Notes: a model not told the origin generated them from the sequence alone. Shown: positions 33,984 to 44,483, counted from the first letter of the stretch. The stretch: DNA of 64,000 bases from Legionella beliardensis (GCF_900452395.1 NZ_UGNV01000001.1:2257501-2321500); one strand, 5' to 3'. Numbers and translations are program-made.

Positions 33984-35159
33984 TTAACTGTTTGGGCGGT
34001 TTAATTCGGTTCCAGGCCGCCAATTATAGCCTGCCGATACTATTTCCGCAGGAACGCCCTCAGCATTGTAGTGATCACGATAAACGAGTGAATCTTTGTT
34101 TTCTTTATTGCGTTTAACGTACTTAGTCCCATCGGTACGTAAATCAACTTCAGCAGCCAAGACCTTACGCACAAAGTCTCTCTGGCTCGTAAAATCTATC
34201 ATCTCTGGCAGCTTATCTGATAAAATTTCGGCAGGATCACGATGTTCATATTGCTTAAATAAATCGCAGGCAATTTTAAGATGTGTGATTTCATAATCTA
34301 CAAAACGTTCCCAAATTTTCTTTATGCGATTATTTGTTTCTTGTTCTGCACAAGAAATATAATTATAAAGCTCAGTCGCTTCATGAAGTATCCATTTTTC
34401 TATGTAAGATTCCCGTGTATCCATTAAGGAGCCATATTGGGTTACATGCTGTTCTTCAACAGAGGCTATTTCTGCATAAAGCTGTCTGGCGATAGGGTCA
34501 GCAAAAATTGGCCCGATATTCATGTAATAATCATGGGTTTGATATTCAGCCGCTGTAATCATTGTTGCATGAATTTTAGTCAATAATGCCGCTCTATCTT
34601 TATCATAGGAATCACGTAAATCATTAATTGGCGCCCGATGATGAAACGTGGTTGGACGTCCGGGAACAATATCAGTATAACCTTGTAAAATATTATTGGC
34701 GTCCTTTCCTTCTAGTCTATCTAATAAGGCCGAATAACGGTAAAGATGATCAAAATCCTCTAATAAGCCAAACCGATAAGTCTGTGCTTGATAAGGATCG
34801 GGCTCAGTTTGAGCGACTGCTGCTGTGACTTCAATAGCTACTTGTTCATAAGCAATCGTTGTTTCTAGCGGGGAATGATCAGCTGATAACAGCCAGTTAA
34901 TCATTGTCGCTTGATGCTGCTCTACTCGACGGATTTCTGCTAGGGGTAATTGCAGGTCTTTATTAAACCGTGCAATAAGATGCTTAAGGCGCAATGCATC
35001 TAATTCAATACCATTCATTAAAATAATCCTTACCCGCGTAAATGCATCATCATCAAGCTTGCTGATTGGAAGGATGCCGCCTATTTCACGCCAGGTAAAA
35101 TACTGTTTATTAAGCGGAGTAGAGCGTTCCTTTAATAAATCCATGTAATTAATTTCCAT
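33984..35159 (-). CDS. Large ferritin-like protein
   Basis: A 391-residue cytosolic protein, almost wholly helical. Candidate metal-binding sites are IRRVEQHQATMINWLL, LLEDFDHLYRYSAL, IASVEEQHVTQYGSL (ExxH) and RFVDYEITHLKIACDLF (ExxH). These fit a ferritin-like four-helix domain, possibly duplicated. I know of no named function. The first gene of a pair with the 234-residue ferritin-like protein, spaced by 9 bases. AAGGAG lies five bases before the ATG. The C-terminal tail (GYNWRPGTELNRPNS) is polar. Confidence 0.7.
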   Translation of the reverse strand: MEINYMDLLKERSTPLNKQYFTWREIGGILPISKLDDDAFTRVRIILMNGIELDALRLKHLIARFNKDLQLPLAEIRRVEQHQATMINWLLSADHSPLETTIAYEQVAIEVTAAVAQTEPDPYQAQTYRFGLLEDFDHLYRYSALLDRLEGKDANNILQGYTDIVPGRPTTFHHRAPINDLRDSYDKDRAALLTKIHATMITAAEYQTHDYYMNIGPIFADPIARQLYAEIASVEEQHVTQYGSLMDTRESYIEKWILHEATELYNYISCAEQETNNRIKKIWERFVDYEITHLKIACDLFKQYEHRDPAEILSDKLPEMIDFTSQRDFVRKVLAAEVDLRTDGTKYVKRNKENKDSLVYRDHYNAEGVPAEIVSAGYNWRPGTELNRPNS

Positions 35160-35341
35160 AAAAGCTCCTTTTAAGAGGGCCTCTCCCCATGTTTATTTTC
35201 AAATGTCTTAAATTAGTATAGTCTGTTCATCTATAAATACTAACTTCTACTAAATTAAATTAACTTTAAAAAATTAATAACTAGTTTAGGGTTTAATAGA
35301 AACTTGCTAACATAAGAAATTTAATGTAAAGGATGCAGCTT

Positions 35342-36784
35342 ATGGTTAGTCTATTAAAAGGATTTACGGTAACCCATTTTAAAAAAATCAAAACTATTAC
35401 AGGGATTCTGTTTAATTCTATTTTCCTAACTTTTTGCCTTAATTCATTAACTTTAGCAGCTACCTCAAATCCTAAAGATGTCACCGTGACCCTGTTTCAA
35501 TGGAAATTTGATTCAATTGCTAAAGAATGCACAACAACATTAGGGCCCCTAGGGTATGGTTACGTCGAAATATCACCGCCGCAAGAGCATATTCAGGGCC
35601 ATGAGTGGTGGACATCTTATCAACCAGTAAGCTATCGAATTGCAGGCCGCTTAGGCGATGAAGCTTCTTTTAAGGCAATGATTAATAAATGTCACGCTGC
35701 AGGGGTTAAAGTTATTGTTGATGCTGTCATTAACCACATGTCTATGACAGCAGGCGTTGGTACAGGTGGCTCAGCCTTTAGCAAATATGACTACCCAGGA
35801 CTTTATCAAACTCAGGATTTTCATAATTGTCGCCATGGAATTAATGATTATGCTAATCGTTATGAAGTGCAACATTGTGAATTAGTGGGGCTTGCTGATT
35901 TAGATACCGCAAGCGCCTATGTACAAACTAAAATTGCAGACTATTTTAATAAATTAATTAGCTATGGTGTTGATGGTTTTCGTATTGATGCTGCCAAACA
36001 TATTTCTGCTTACGATTTACAAGGCATTAAAGCAAAATTAAGTAATCCTAAGGTATTTTGGGTACAAGAGGTCATCTATGGCGAGGGTGAAGCAGTTCAG
36101 CCAATGGAATATATTGATCTAGGTAGTATTGATGAATTTCGCTATGGCCGCGATCTTAAACGAATGTTTGAACAGGAGCGCTTAAGTTATTTAAGTAATT
36201 TTGGTGAAGCCTGGGGTTACCTACCAAGTAATAAGGCTCGTACTTTTGTGGATAATTGGGACACCGAACGCAATGGTTCCACATTAACTTATAAAAATGG
36301 ACCTAACTACATTTTAGCGAATGTATTTATGTTAGCTCATCCTTATGGTGCACCTAATATTTATTCTGGTTATGAATTTTCAGACTTCAACACAGGCCCA
36401 CCCAATAGCGGTAAGGTGGTAAGCTGTTTTCAAGACGGATGGACTTGTCAGCATAAACGCCGTCAAATTGCGAATATGGTTCATTTTCATAATACAGTCG
36501 CGGGCACACCTGTAACCAACTGGTGGTCAAATGATTATCAAGCTATCGCTTTTGGTCGAGGAAATAAGGGATATGTGGTCATTAATCATGAAAATACCGA
36601 GCTAAAACGCGTCTTCCAAACCTCTCTTCCCGCTGGTGTTTACTGCGATATCCTGCATGCTGAAGTCTTAAATGATTCTAGCTGTAGTGGTCATAGGTAT
36701 ACTGTCGATGTTAAGGGGCAATTTACAGCGACGATCCGACCTAATGATGCACTCGCTTTGCATGTAGGGGCTCAAAATTTGTAG
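35342..36784 (+). CDS. Secreted alpha-amylase (GH13)
   Basis: A 480-residue exported glycoside hydrolase that cuts internal alpha-1,4 bonds of starch or glycogen. A signal peptide ends near LTLAA (about 40). Conserved regions are DAVINH (region I), [12 protein letters not shown] with the nucleophile Asp (region II), FWVQEVI with the acid Glu (region III) and FVDNWDTER (region IV). The C-terminal barrel and beta domain resemble Streptomyces-type amylases (NGGS-like [23 protein letters not shown]). Region IV usually reads NHD; here it is NWD. I chose the second ATG (35342), which has AAGG nine bases upstream. Genes on either side are unrelated. Confidence 0.9.
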   Translation: MVSLLKGFTVTHFKKIKTITGILFNSIFLTFCLNSLTLAATSNPKDVTVTLFQWKFDSIAKECTTTLGPLGYGYVEISPPQEHIQGHEWWTSYQPVSYRIAGRLGDEASFKAMINKCHAAGVKVIVDAVINHMSMTAGVGTGGSAFSKYDYPGLYQTQDFHNCRHGINDYANRYEVQHCELVGLADLDTASAYVQTKIADYFNKLISYGVDGFRIDAAKHISAYDLQGIKAKLSNPKVFWVQEVIYGEGEAVQPMEYIDLGSIDEFRYGRDLKRMFEQERLSYLSNFGEAWGYLPSNKARTFVDNWDTERNGSTLTYKNGPNYILANVFMLAHPYGAPNIYSGYEFSDFNTGPPNSGKVVSCFQDGWTCQHKRRQIANMVHFHNTVAGTPVTNWWSNDYQAIAFGRGNKGYVVINHENTELKRVFQTSLPAGVYCDILHAEVLNDSSCSGHRYTVDVKGQFTATIRPNDALALHVGAQNL

Positions 36785-36826
36785 TTGCGACAATGACGCT
36801 TAAACAGGTAAGCCAGATCGCAATGG

Positions 36827-36849
36827 ATACCGTGGTCAAGCCACGGTAT
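36827..36849 (+). repeat. ATACCG palindrome, copy 2
   Basis: ATACCGTGG and CCACGGTAT around the loop TCAAG, followed by TTCGG. It lies 42 bases after the amylase stop and may end its transcript, though there is no T-run. Confidence 0.8.
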
Positions 36850-36873
36850 TTCGGAGTAAGAGATTAACTAGAT

Positions 36874-36935
36874 GTAGCCTGGGTGCAGGCCCATAGGGCC
36901 GTAACCCAGGTTCTCACCTCGTTCATCCTGGCTAC
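36874..36935 (-). repeat. 62-bp GTAGCC...GGCTAC repeat, copy 2 (reversed)
   Basis: Begins GTAGCCTGGGTGCAGGCCCATAG and ends CATCCTGGCTAC. It is the reverse complement arrangement of the copy at 18390, with a few changes. It supplies the open start of a spurious N-terminal extension of the ankyrin gene. Confidence 0.88.
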
Positions 36936-37095
36936 AACGCCGCTAGCCAAAAATTATTGCTCTATTATAGACAATAATGGTCAAAATTCAAATTATTTAC
37001 TCAAAATCAGCCCTAAATATAGTGCGCAATTAAGTCAATTAGATTATAATTTTACTATTAACCAAATAAAATGCAGTACAATTGAGGTCGATGTA

Positions 37096-37914
37096 ATGAA
37101 GAGAAAGCAAGAAGACGAAACGCAAGCTACTGAGGAGATAGATCCTTATAAGAAATTGATAAACACGATGTTTCAGTGGGATCTGGCCTCACAAAACTCT
37201 TTCTTAGGCTCCACAGGACGGGAACCAAGAGAACTTTTAACTAAAATCGAAACCATATTAAAAGAACACCCAGGTATCAGCAATCAAGGTGAATATACTA
37301 ATAATTTAACACCGTTTCATCAGGCTATTGCGTTTGCTCGCCCTGAGTTGATTAACCTACTCATAAAATATGGCGCCGATGTTAATTTACCTGTATCCGC
37401 TACACGATTAGAGGATTTAGGTAATCAAGCATATATCACCCCACCGCTGCCGCCAACTAGGCCTGCCTCCAACTACCCATTACATCAAGTACTACATGAT
37501 TCTCCTGTCAACCAATTAGCACTCATTAAGCTTTTGTTAGATAACGGCGCTGATCCTTTTAAACTTAACGGGAGTAACTTCACCCCCCTGGAATTAGCTA
37601 ACCATAAGCTAAAAACATTAGATCCTAACAAAGCATCACAGGCAATCAATCGGTATAATCAAGTTATTCAATACCTGACAGAAAAGATGCAAGAGCCGCA
37701 ATACGCTGGTAGACAAGAGAAATTAGCTCAAGAAAGAATAGACAATCAAAAAATCCGAGATGATTATTATAGAGAAGGTACTAAAAAAGAAGATCCCAAA
37801 GAGGGAAAAGTTTCTACTAATCCTCAAACCTTATTTTCTCAAAAAGAAAACGAAAGTGATAAAAATTTGACAAGTAGCTCTCAAACTGGATTAGGTTCTA
37901 CCTCTCCCAAATGA
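37096..37914 (+). CDS. Ankyrin-repeat protein
   Basis: A 272-residue protein from the ATG at 37096 (MKRKQEDETQ), with GAGG about 8 bases upstream. A longer frame from 36883 runs through a palindromic repeat and is rejected. Two ankyrin repeats are clear: LTPFHQAIAFARPELINLLI, KYGADVNLP (about 69-105) and PLHQVLH, LALIKLLLDNGADP (about 128-165). The C-terminal third is charged (Lys/Glu/Gln) and ends Ser/Thr-rich. No signal peptide is present. Ankyrin proteins with polar tails are common Dot/Icm substrates in Legionella, but export is not shown. The gene is bracketed by same-orientation 62-bp repeats. Confidence 0.75.
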   Translation: MKRKQEDETQATEEIDPYKKLINTMFQWDLASQNSFLGSTGREPRELLTKIETILKEHPGISNQGEYTNNLTPFHQAIAFARPELINLLIKYGADVNLPVSATRLEDLGNQAYITPPLPPTRPASNYPLHQVLHDSPVNQLALIKLLLDNGADPFKLNGSNFTPLELANHKLKTLDPNKASQAINRYNQVIQYLTEKMQEPQYAGRQEKLAQERIDNQKIRDDYYREGTKKEDPKEGKVSTNPQTLFSQKENESDKNLTSSSQTGLGSTSPK

Positions 37915-37950
37915 TGAGATGAATAGAAGCAAGGTAAGTTGGACTCAGAT

Positions 37951-38012
37951 GTAGCCTGGGTGTAGGTCAGCAAGACCGTAACCCGGGTTTCACTTTGTTT
38001 CACCCAGGCTAC
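37951..38012 (-). repeat. 62-bp GTAGCC...GGCTAC repeat, copy 3 (reversed)
   Basis: Begins GTAGCCTGGGTGTAGG and ends TTTCACCCAGGCTAC. Same orientation as the copy at 36874, about 1.08 kb away, with the ankyrin gene between them. Confidence 0.9.
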
Positions 38013-38048
38013 TTGCTAGGCCTCGCAATATGAATAACACCGAATATT

Positions 38049-38133
38049 GTCATTCCCGTGTAGACGGGAATCTAGCCTGGTAATGGCATGTTGCTAATAT
38101 TAGGCATGGATCTCCGCCTACGCGGAGATGTCA
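38049..38133 (+). repeat. Two-hairpin ~85-bp repeat, copy 2
   Basis: Starts GTCATTCCCGTGTAGACGGGAATC, followed by TAGCCTGG and a second hairpin ATCTCCGCCTACGCGGAGAT near 38109-38129. Short elements of this type are common in proteobacterial spacers. A diverged relative lies at 18797-18881. Confidence 0.75.
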
Positions 38134-38283
38134 GTAAACGTAAATACTGTCCTTAGAAATAGCTAGCCTTTTAATGAAAGTTTAGCTTGATTTTAAAGAT
38201 AGTATCTACATTACTAGTGAAGAAACATGAGAAATTCGGCATTAATATTTAAAATTAGGATAAATTTGCAGCAAAAATAAATG

Positions 38284-38306
38284 GATACCGTGGTCAAGTC
38301 ATAGTA
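38284..38306 (+). repeat. ATACCG palindrome, copy 3 (decayed)
   Basis: ATACCGTGG TCAAG TCATAGTAT followed by TTCGG. The right arm has two mismatches compared with the 36827 copy, so pairing is weaker. Confidence 0.7.
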
Positions 38307-38385
38307 TTTCGGTAGCTGATATGAAGTCAATTAAAATAACGAATTACCGCAGCTTCACTCAGGCATCCAGCATCTTTAAATAATC

Positions 38386-38775
38386 TTAATTATCTTTTCT
38401 AGAAGGATTAGAAGCTAATAATTCTTTAATCTCTAATAAAATTTTTTCTTGATTACTAAGATGAACTGGCTCATCTTCTTGCTTTTTTTGTAATAAATTG
38501 ATGAATCTAATTACAATAAAAACTGCAAAAGCAACTAAGGTAAAGTCAAAAATAGACTGCAGAAAAGCCCCCCATTTAATGACTGCATCACCTATTTTGA
38601 ATACCTTATCGGTGATATCAATACCACCTAGTAACAAACCAAGAAAAGGCATGATAATACCGTCTACTAAAGACGATACTATCTTGCTAAATGCACTACC
38701 AATAACAACTGCTACAGCTAAATCAACCACATTGCCACGCATGGCAAATTGTTTAAATTCGCTTATAAAGCTCAT
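38386..38775 (-). CDS. mscL: Large-conductance mechanosensitive channel MscL
   Basis: A 129-residue inner-membrane channel that opens on osmotic downshock. It has the N-terminal amphipathic helix (MSFISEFKQFAMRGN), TM1 (VVDLAVAVVIGSAFSKIVSSLV, about 16-37), a periplasmic loop, TM2 (FTLVAFAVFIVIRFINLL, about 77-96) and a charged C-terminal helix bundle. Length and sequence are typical. It starts 14 bases after alaS on the same strand and probably shares its transcript. Confidence 0.97.
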   Translation of the reverse strand: MSFISEFKQFAMRGNVVDLAVAVVIGSAFSKIVSSLVDGIIMPFLGLLLGGIDITDKVFKIGDAVIKWGAFLQSIFDFTLVAFAVFIVIRFINLLQKKQEDEPVHLSNQEKILLEIKELLASNPSRKDN

Positions 38776-38789
38776 TAAAGTCCTTTAAT

Positions 38790-41375
38790 TTAACTCACCT
38801 GCCCTGCAACAGTTACCTTAATTTCATTGATTTTTGCCTGAAGATCACCGGGAACTAAGCCACCGCCTTGCGCCATATCATCCCGGCCACCGCCTTTACC
38901 ACATAACAATTTAACCAAGCTTACTGCTGAGGGCGCCCTATTTAATAGGCTTTTACTTATGCCAGCAACAACATTAATTTTTTCTTGATCAATGGTATAG
39001 AGAACAATAACAGCGTTATTAATATTACCCTTTAACTGATCAAGGGTGGTACGCAGCGCTTGGTTGTCCATATCAAGCTGTTTAATTAATAAATTAACAT
39101 CATTAATTTTTTCGATGTCTTTAGCTAACTCATTTCCTTGATTAGCTGCAAGCTTCGCTTGTAATTTTGTTATTTCTTTTTCTTGTAATTTAAACTCATT
39201 TAAAACCTGCCCTACTTTATCAGACACCTTATCAGCACTTACTTTAAATTTTTGGGCAACCTCTTCAAGCTGTGCGATCTGCTGATTCACCCACTCTAGG
39301 GCATAGGCACCGGTCACTATTTCAATACGTCTGACTCCACTTGCAATACCATACTCCGCTATGATTTTGAAAAGACCAATATCGCCAGTTCGTTTCACAT
39401 GCGTTCCACCACATAATTCTTTAGAAAAATCGCCTACTGATAAAACCCGAACCTCATCACTATACTTTTCACCAAACAGAGCCACTGCCCCACTTTTTTT
39501 AGCATCGTCAAGTGACATATTCTCAGTAGCTACATCGATGTTTTCTCTTATTTTATTGTTTACGATGGTTTCTAATTGCTGAATTTGATCTTTAGTTAGC
39601 GCCTCAAAATGAGAAAAGTCAAAACGAGCTCGACCAGCATCGACTAAAGAGCCCTTTTGTTGCACATGCGTGCCCGCCACAGTTTTAAGAGCCGCATGTA
39701 ACAAGTGAGTTGCGGTATGATTTAGACGAATAGCGTCACGGCGTTTTGTATCAACTTGAGCCTCTACAGCCTGTTGTACGGCCAGCTCACCTTGTAACAC
39801 TTCAACATAATGCACAATGGCTTGCCCTAGTCGCTGGGTATCGCTTACTTTAAAACGTCCCTGCTCATTGGTTAAATAACCCTTATCACCTACTTGCCCA
39901 CCACTTTCAGCATAAAAAGGTGTGTTATCTAAAATAACGGCACCCTTCTGGCCTTCGGTTAATCGGTCAACTTTTTTGTCTTCATGCAAAATAGCTAGAA
40001 CCTTACTATCCATGTGATCACGTTCATAACCATGAAATTCAGAGGATTCATGTTGAATTGCCACGTTAGAATAATCAGCCGTAAACTGACTCGCTGACTG
40101 CGATAACTCTCGCTGTTGCTGCATGCAAGCATTAAAGCCTTCTGTGTCAACTGTTAAACCCTGTTCACGCGCAATATCTTGGGTTAAATCAAAGGGAAAA
40201 CCATAGGTATCATATAGTTTAAAGGCGATGTCGCCTGGAATTTGTTGACTGCTTAAGGTTTGAATTTGTTCTTGCAATAAACGTAACCCCTGCTCTAATG
40301 TTTTAGTAAATTGGTTTTCTTCTTGTACAAGAATGCGTTCAATGTGTGTCTGGTTAGCTGCTAATTCTGGATAAGCATCTCCCATGACGTCTATTAGTGG
40401 AGCCAATAATTTATAAAAGAAAGGAGAAGGTAAATTAAGCTTATTACCATGACGTATAGCACGTCTTATAATACGCCGTAACACATAACCGCGACCCTCA
40501 TTACTGGGCAATACACCATCAGCAATTAGAAAAGCACACGCCCTAATATGATCAGCAATTACTTTTAAGGAAGGATGATTTGCTTGAATCGAAGGTGATA
40601 AAGCAACAATAGCTTTTATAATATGCTGAAAGCTATCGATATCATAATTATTATGCACGCCTTGAACCACAGCCGCGATTCGCTCTAAGCCCATACCCGT
40701 ATCTACCGAAGGCTTTGGTAGTGGATGTAAAACGCCTGCCTTATCACGGTTATATTGCATGAAAACTAAATTCCAGATTTCAATGTATCTATCACCATCT
40801 TCCTCAGGGCTTCCTGGTGGGCCACCTGGAATATCAGGTCCATGATCGTAAAAAATTTCTGTGCAAGGGCCACAAGGTCCGGTATCACCCATTGACCAAA
40901 AATTATCTTTCTCGCCACAACGTGAGAAGCGATTAGGTGATACACCTATTTCATTTAGCCAAATATTAGCTGCCTCATCATCATTTAAATAAACGGTAAC
41001 CCATAGTTTTTCAGCAGGTAATTTTAAAATATTAGTTAAAAAATCCCACGCATATTGAATGGCTTCTCGTTTAAAATAATCACCAAAACTAAAATTACCT
41101 AGCATTTCAAAGAAAGTATGATGCCTTGCTGTATAACCTACATTTTCCAAGTCATTATGCTTGCCACCCGCACGCACACAGCGCTGGGAGCTAACAGCTC
41201 GTGTATAGAATTTAGACTCAAGACCTAAAAAAATTTCCTTAAACTGCACCATACCTGCGTTGGTAAATAATAAGGTTGGATCATTGGCAGGAATAAGAGA
41301 GCTAGACTCAACTAACTGGTGATTTTTTTCCTTAAAAAAATCAAAAAATGCTTGTCTAATTTCAGAGCTTTTCAT
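38790..41375 (-). CDS. alaS: Alanyl-tRNA synthetase
   Basis: An 861-residue class II synthetase. The N-terminal catalytic core has [19 protein letters not shown] (motif region, about 71-89) and [10 protein letters not shown]. The editing domain has [11 protein letters not shown] (HxxxH, about 553-563) and CGGTHV (zinc/editing site, about 658). A C-terminal coiled coil and C-Ala domain end with [13 protein letters not shown]. Length and motifs are canonical. It lies in the order recA-recX-alaS; csrA, which follows alaS in E. coli, is replaced here by mscL. Confidence 0.98.
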   Translation of the reverse strand: MKSSEIRQAFFDFFKEKNHQLVESSSLIPANDPTLLFTNAGMVQFKEIFLGLESKFYTRAVSSQRCVRAGGKHNDLENVGYTARHHTFFEMLGNFSFGDYFKREAIQYAWDFLTNILKLPAEKLWVTVYLNDDEAANIWLNEIGVSPNRFSRCGEKDNFWSMGDTGPCGPCTEIFYDHGPDIPGGPPGSPEEDGDRYIEIWNLVFMQYNRDKAGVLHPLPKPSVDTGMGLERIAAVVQGVHNNYDIDSFQHIIKAIVALSPSIQANHPSLKVIADHIRACAFLIADGVLPSNEGRGYVLRRIIRRAIRHGNKLNLPSPFFYKLLAPLIDVMGDAYPELAANQTHIERILVQEENQFTKTLEQGLRLLQEQIQTLSSQQIPGDIAFKLYDTYGFPFDLTQDIAREQGLTVDTEGFNACMQQQRELSQSASQFTADYSNVAIQHESSEFHGYERDHMDSKVLAILHEDKKVDRLTEGQKGAVILDNTPFYAESGGQVGDKGYLTNEQGRFKVSDTQRLGQAIVHYVEVLQGELAVQQAVEAQVDTKRRDAIRLNHTATHLLHAALKTVAGTHVQQKGSLVDAGRARFDFSHFEALTKDQIQQLETIVNNKIRENIDVATENMSLDDAKKSGAVALFGEKYSDEVRVLSVGDFSKELCGGTHVKRTGDIGLFKIIAEYGIASGVRRIEIVTGAYALEWVNQQIAQLEEVAQKFKVSADKVSDKVGQVLNEFKLQEKEITKLQAKLAANQGNELAKDIEKINDVNLLIKQLDMDNQALRTTLDQLKGNINNAVIVLYTIDQEKINVVAGISKSLLNRAPSAVSLVKLLCGKGGGRDDMAQGGGLVPGDLQAKINEIKVTVAGQVS

Positions 41376-41739
41376 AATACAAACTCATTGCTAATTCATA
41401 ATAATTGAGTTGGCGTTTTTTTGTATGAATTGATGCCATTGTTCTTTAATTTACTTAGCTAATTTTACCAAATTTAGATAATTTTTTATGGTTAGTGCCT
41501 AGGTAAATTTTTAACCCAACTCGCCGGTAGTGGCAATTCGTTATAGTAATGATTTTTTTATAGCGAACTGCTTTTTTTAATCTATATCAGTTTAAATTCT
41601 GCACTTTAAAGGATAACCGTCGTTTCGATCGAACTCACGTTAACGACTTGTATTTATCAAGCTAACGCATGAATACCCGTCACAGTATACCTATTAAGTA
41701 ATAGAAACTCACTGAATTTAATTTAGGAAAGTAATTCTA
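41376..41739. other. Intergenic region between recX and alaS
   Basis: A 364-base spacer between two minus-strand genes, so it holds the alaS promoter. An imperfect stem (CGTTAACGACTTG / CAAGCTAACG, about 41638-41668) is present. No small gene, tRNA-like fold or family repeat was seen. Confidence 0.4.
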
Positions 41740-42183
41740 CTAAATCTTGTTATTATTATGCACTATTTTTGCAGCAATTTCTGCTGGAAAACCGCGATAA
41801 ATGAGAAAGCGTAATTGCTTTTGGGAATCAGAAAGTAGCGCAGACTTAAGGCCTTTAAATTTCTTTTGCCAAACAATAGAAGCTTGTTTCTCCCACTGCC
41901 CGTGATAGGCGTTTAATGCCTCTGCCGCTATTTCTTTGTTAATATGGTTAGATTTTAGCTCTTGCATGATTCTTACAGGCCCATAGCCTTGCTGAAATCT
42001 GGTATAACAAATGGTTTCAGCAAATCGCTTATCACTTTGTAAATCGAGTTCTTGGCACTTATCAACCGCTTCTTTACTTTCTTGTAGCAGATAGCCTTTG
42101 CTGGTTAATTTAGTTATTAATTCATGCATACCATGCTCGCGCCTTGCGAGTAAACGCACGGCGCAATCAAATGCCTTAGTCAT
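41740..42183 (-). CDS. recX: Regulatory protein RecX
   Basis: RecX caps RecA filaments and limits recombination. The 147-residue protein has three helix-bundle repeats ([61 protein letters not shown]). Its ATG overlaps the last 8 bases of recA, so translation is coupled. Size and pattern match the family. Confidence 0.93.
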   Translation of the reverse strand: MTKAFDCAVRLLARREHGMHELITKLTSKGYLLQESKEAVDKCQELDLQSDKRFAETICYTRFQQGYGPVRIMQELKSNHINKEIAAEALNAYHGQWEKQASIVWQKKFKGLKSALLSDSQKQLRFLIYRGFPAEIAAKIVHNNNKI

Positions 42184-43231
42184 CCATTGACTCTAATTCT
42201 TCTTCTTGAACCGCAGCCTGAGCTTCCGTCGTTGACTTTTTATTAAGTAATTCCGCTCTAATTAACTTTTCAAGCTCTGCTGCAACCTCTGGTTTTTCCT
42301 TAAGGTACATGCGTACATTTTCCTTACCTTGGCCAATTTTTTCTTGTTTATAACTATACCAAGCGCCAGATTTTTCAATTAGTCCTAGTTGCGTACCTAA
42401 GTTAATTACTTCACTCTCTCGTGAAATTCCTTCGTTATAGAGAATATCGAAATCAACTGTCTTAAAGGGCGGCGCAACTTTGTTTTTAACAACTTTTACG
42501 CGTGTTTCATTACCTAATATTTCTTCGGCTTTTTTAATTGAGCCAACACGTCGTATATCCAAACGGACAGATGCATAGAATTTTAAGGCATTACCACCTG
42601 TTGTGGTCTCAGGATTACCAAACATTACACCAATTTTCATACGAATTTGGTTAATAAAAACAACCAAGGTATTAGAACGTTTAATATTTGCTGTTAGTTT
42701 ACGTAATGCTTGCGACATTAATCGCGCTTGTAATCCGACATGCGCATCACCCATTTCACCCTCAATTTCTGCTTTAGGTGTTAACGCTGCAACCGAGTCA
42801 ATAATAATGACATCTACAGCAGCAGAGCGAACTAGCATGTCAGTAATTTCTAACGCTTGCTCACCTGTGTCAGGCTGAGAGATTAATAAATCATCAACAT
42901 TCACACCTAACTTAGCCGCATAACTAGGATCTAGTGCATGTTCAGCATCGATAAAGGCAGCTGTGCCGCCAGCTTTTTGGCATTCTGCAATAACTTGTAA
43001 CGTTAGGGTTGTTTTACCTGAGGACTCAGGGCCATAAATTTCTACGATACGTCCCTTTGGTAGGCCACCAATGCCTAAGGCAATATCAAGGCCTAAAGAG
43101 CCTGTTGAAATGGCTTCAATGTCGCGATTTGATAAACTATCATCACCTAACCGCATGACCGAACCTTTACCAAATTGTCGTTCAATTTGTGCGAGAGCAG
43201 CACCTAATGCTTTTTGTTTATTCGTTTCCAT
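42176..43231 (-). CDS. recA: Recombinase RecA
   Basis: RecA forms filaments on single-stranded DNA, drives strand exchange and triggers LexA-type autocleavage where present. The 351-residue protein has Walker A GPESSGKT (about 67-74), Walker [11 protein letters not shown], the L1/L2 loops ([38 protein letters not shown]) and the acidic C-terminal tail. I prefer the ATG at 43231 to a GTG at 43243. I saw no LexA-type CTGT-N8-ACAG box in the 171 bases upstream, which fits reports that Legionella lacks a LexA-controlled SOS system. Confidence 0.99.
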   Translation of the reverse strand: METNKQKALGAALAQIERQFGKGSVMRLGDDSLSNRDIEAISTGSLGLDIALGIGGLPKGRIVEIYGPESSGKTTLTLQVIAECQKAGGTAAFIDAEHALDPSYAAKLGVNVDDLLISQPDTGEQALEITDMLVRSAAVDVIIIDSVAALTPKAEIEGEMGDAHVGLQARLMSQALRKLTANIKRSNTLVVFINQIRMKIGVMFGNPETTTGGNALKFYASVRLDIRRVGSIKKAEEILGNETRVKVVKNKVAPPFKTVDFDILYNEGISRESEVINLGTQLGLIEKSGAWYSYKQEKIGQGKENVRMYLKEKPEVAAELEKLIRAELLNKKSTTEAQAAVQEEELESMDD

Positions 43232-43402
43232 TATATTATCCACTATAGTCTACTAACGGGGTAAATTATCCCATAGATACTAGCCTGCAGCAAACAATTA
43301 TTAACCATTTGATAGATTATTAAGACAATTAAAATGGTCATTTTGACTAGAAAATAATGAAGCCTTAGAAGTGGTTGATTGGTAAAGGTATTCTTAAATT
43401 AC

Positions 43403-43891
43403 CTAATTAGCTAATAAAGCAAGTACACCTAAAAAAGCCTGGCGACAAGAAAGCAGGCGAATGTCTTCTCGTCCTTTACTGCTAAAATAATGGTGCTCGC
43501 TGCGTGGTTGTTGGTTTCGTAAAGCAAATGCAAAATAAACGGTGCCTACCGGTTTTTTAAGACTACCGCCCGTAGGGCCCGCAATGCCTGTTACGGCTAA
43601 CGCGACATCGGCTGCACTATGCTCTAAAGCGCCTTCAACCATTGCTTCAGCAACGATTCTACTGACTGCCCCATGCGCCTTTATTAAATTTAAATCCACA
43701 CCAAGCATTTCATGCTTCGCTAAATTACTATAAGTGACAAACCCACGTTCAAACCAAGCTGAGCTTCCTGGCTGCTCTGTTAAGAAGCTCGCGACAAGCC
43801 CGCCAGTACAAGACTCAGCAGTAACAATGGTCATATGCTTTGCTTGTAATTTATGAGTCAGTTCTGATAACAGGGTTTTTAAATCATTCAT
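43403..43891 (-). CDS. pncC: CinA C-terminal-domain nicotinamide-nucleotide amidohydrolase
   Basis: A 162-residue stand-alone CinA C domain (PncC-type), which hydrolyses nicotinamide mononucleotide in NAD recycling. Motifs are [14 protein letters not shown] (about 23-36), [20 protein letters not shown] and [12 protein letters not shown] (about 96-107), with the conserved [10 protein letters not shown]. It lies next to recA, as in many relatives (cinA-recA), with a 171-base gap. A competence link, known for CinA in Streptococcus, is not implied. Confidence 0.92.
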   Translation of the reverse strand: MNDLKTLLSELTHKLQAKHMTIVTAESCTGGLVASFLTEQPGSSAWFERGFVTYSNLAKHEMLGVDLNLIKAHGAVSRIVAEAMVEGALEHSAADVALAVTGIAGPTGGSLKKPVGTVYFAFALRNQQPRSEHHYFSSKGREDIRLLSCRQAFLGVLALLAN

Positions 43892-43983
43892 TTTAAATTT
43901 AAATACATGGAAGGCAGGTTAATAAGTAAAACATCCTTAGTTGATTAGCTAGCATAAATAGACATTAACTATCCGTATGAGTT

Positions 43984-44015
43984 TAAAAAAACAATTCCCC
44001 CATTTAAAATGGGGG
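43984..44015 (-). terminator. Intrinsic terminator of the small lipoprotein gene
   Basis: CCCCCATTT (43997-44005) pairs with AAATGGGGG (44007-44015). On the minus strand the stem is followed by AATTGTTTTTTTAAAC. It lies 74 bases beyond the lipoprotein stop. A clean stem plus T7 run. Confidence 0.85.
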
Positions 44016-44088
44016 CCTTGCTAACAGAATCGCTTAGCGCAATTCTTTAAAACTATTAAACCCAACTTACCTTAATCTTGATAATTTC

Positions 44089-44319
44089 TTATGGGTTAGT
44101 GTTAGTATTTGCATCTTGAGATTGAGTATTTGCTTTGTTTGCATTAGCATCACTTGATAACTCAGCATTCACATCTTTGTTAGCGTTGTTTAAATTACCT
44201 TGTGATTGTGTTGTTGTATCAGTAGTACCCGTTTTATTATTGCCGCCAGCGTTATCACCACAAGCAGTTAATAACAAAGCCATAGAAGCAGAAGCTACCA
44301 GCAGGGCTAAACGTTTCAT
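44089..44319 (-). CDS. Small lipoprotein with Asn/Thr-rich tail
   Basis: A 76-residue protein. The signal peptide MKRLALLVASASMALLLTAC ends in the lipobox LTAC, so the Cys at 20 becomes lipidated. The rest is a low-complexity tail rich in Asn, Thr, Gln and Asp (DNAGG, TTTQSQ, NANKANTQSQ, TNTNP), with no folded domain expected. The ATG at 44319 has GGAG six bases upstream. A Rho-independent terminator follows. Function unknown; Legionella has several such small lipoproteins. Confidence 0.8.
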   Translation of the reverse strand: MKRLALLVASASMALLLTACGDNAGGNNKTGTTDTTTQSQGNLNNANKDVNAELSSDANANKANTQSQDANTNTNP

Positions 44320-44483
44320 AATATTCTCCATAATTGATATTCGATTTAATGCCGTTTACTAGTCTAACAAAAATTTGTCTTAAGTGAAGGACTTAAGTTA
44401 AAAAACATCGTTATTATTATAGCTGCACTTACTCTCTTTTGCAGAGTTTGTTAAAATGAGCAAATTTATATCAATGAGTTGTT

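Larger units (their letters stand above)
36785..37095. other. 311-base spacer with two palindromic repeats, before the ankyrin gene
   Basis: Holds the ATACCG palindrome (36827-36849) and a reversed 62-bp GTAGCC element (36874-36935). The remaining 160 A+T-rich bases, 36936-37095, must carry the promoter of the ankyrin gene. An open frame runs through the repeat, but it is non-coding. Confidence 0.6.
37915..38385. other. 471-base repeat-containing spacer after the ankyrin gene
   Basis: Carries a 62-bp GTAGCC repeat (37951-38012), a two-hairpin repeat (38049-38133) and a decayed ATACCG palindrome (38284-38306). No gene was found. Confidence 0.6.

Noticed and set aside
36883-37095. N-terminal extension of the ankyrin gene
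   Set aside because: The frame is open only because it runs through a non-coding palindromic repeat; the ATG at 37096 has a better ribosome site and starts the protein-like sequence.
41376-41739. tRNA or small RNA gene in the recX-alaS gap
   Set aside because: No cloverleaf arms or T-loop consensus could be made out; only an imperfect stem is present.
43232-43402. Possible LexA box before recA
   Set aside because: I looked for CTGT-N8-ACAG and found none.
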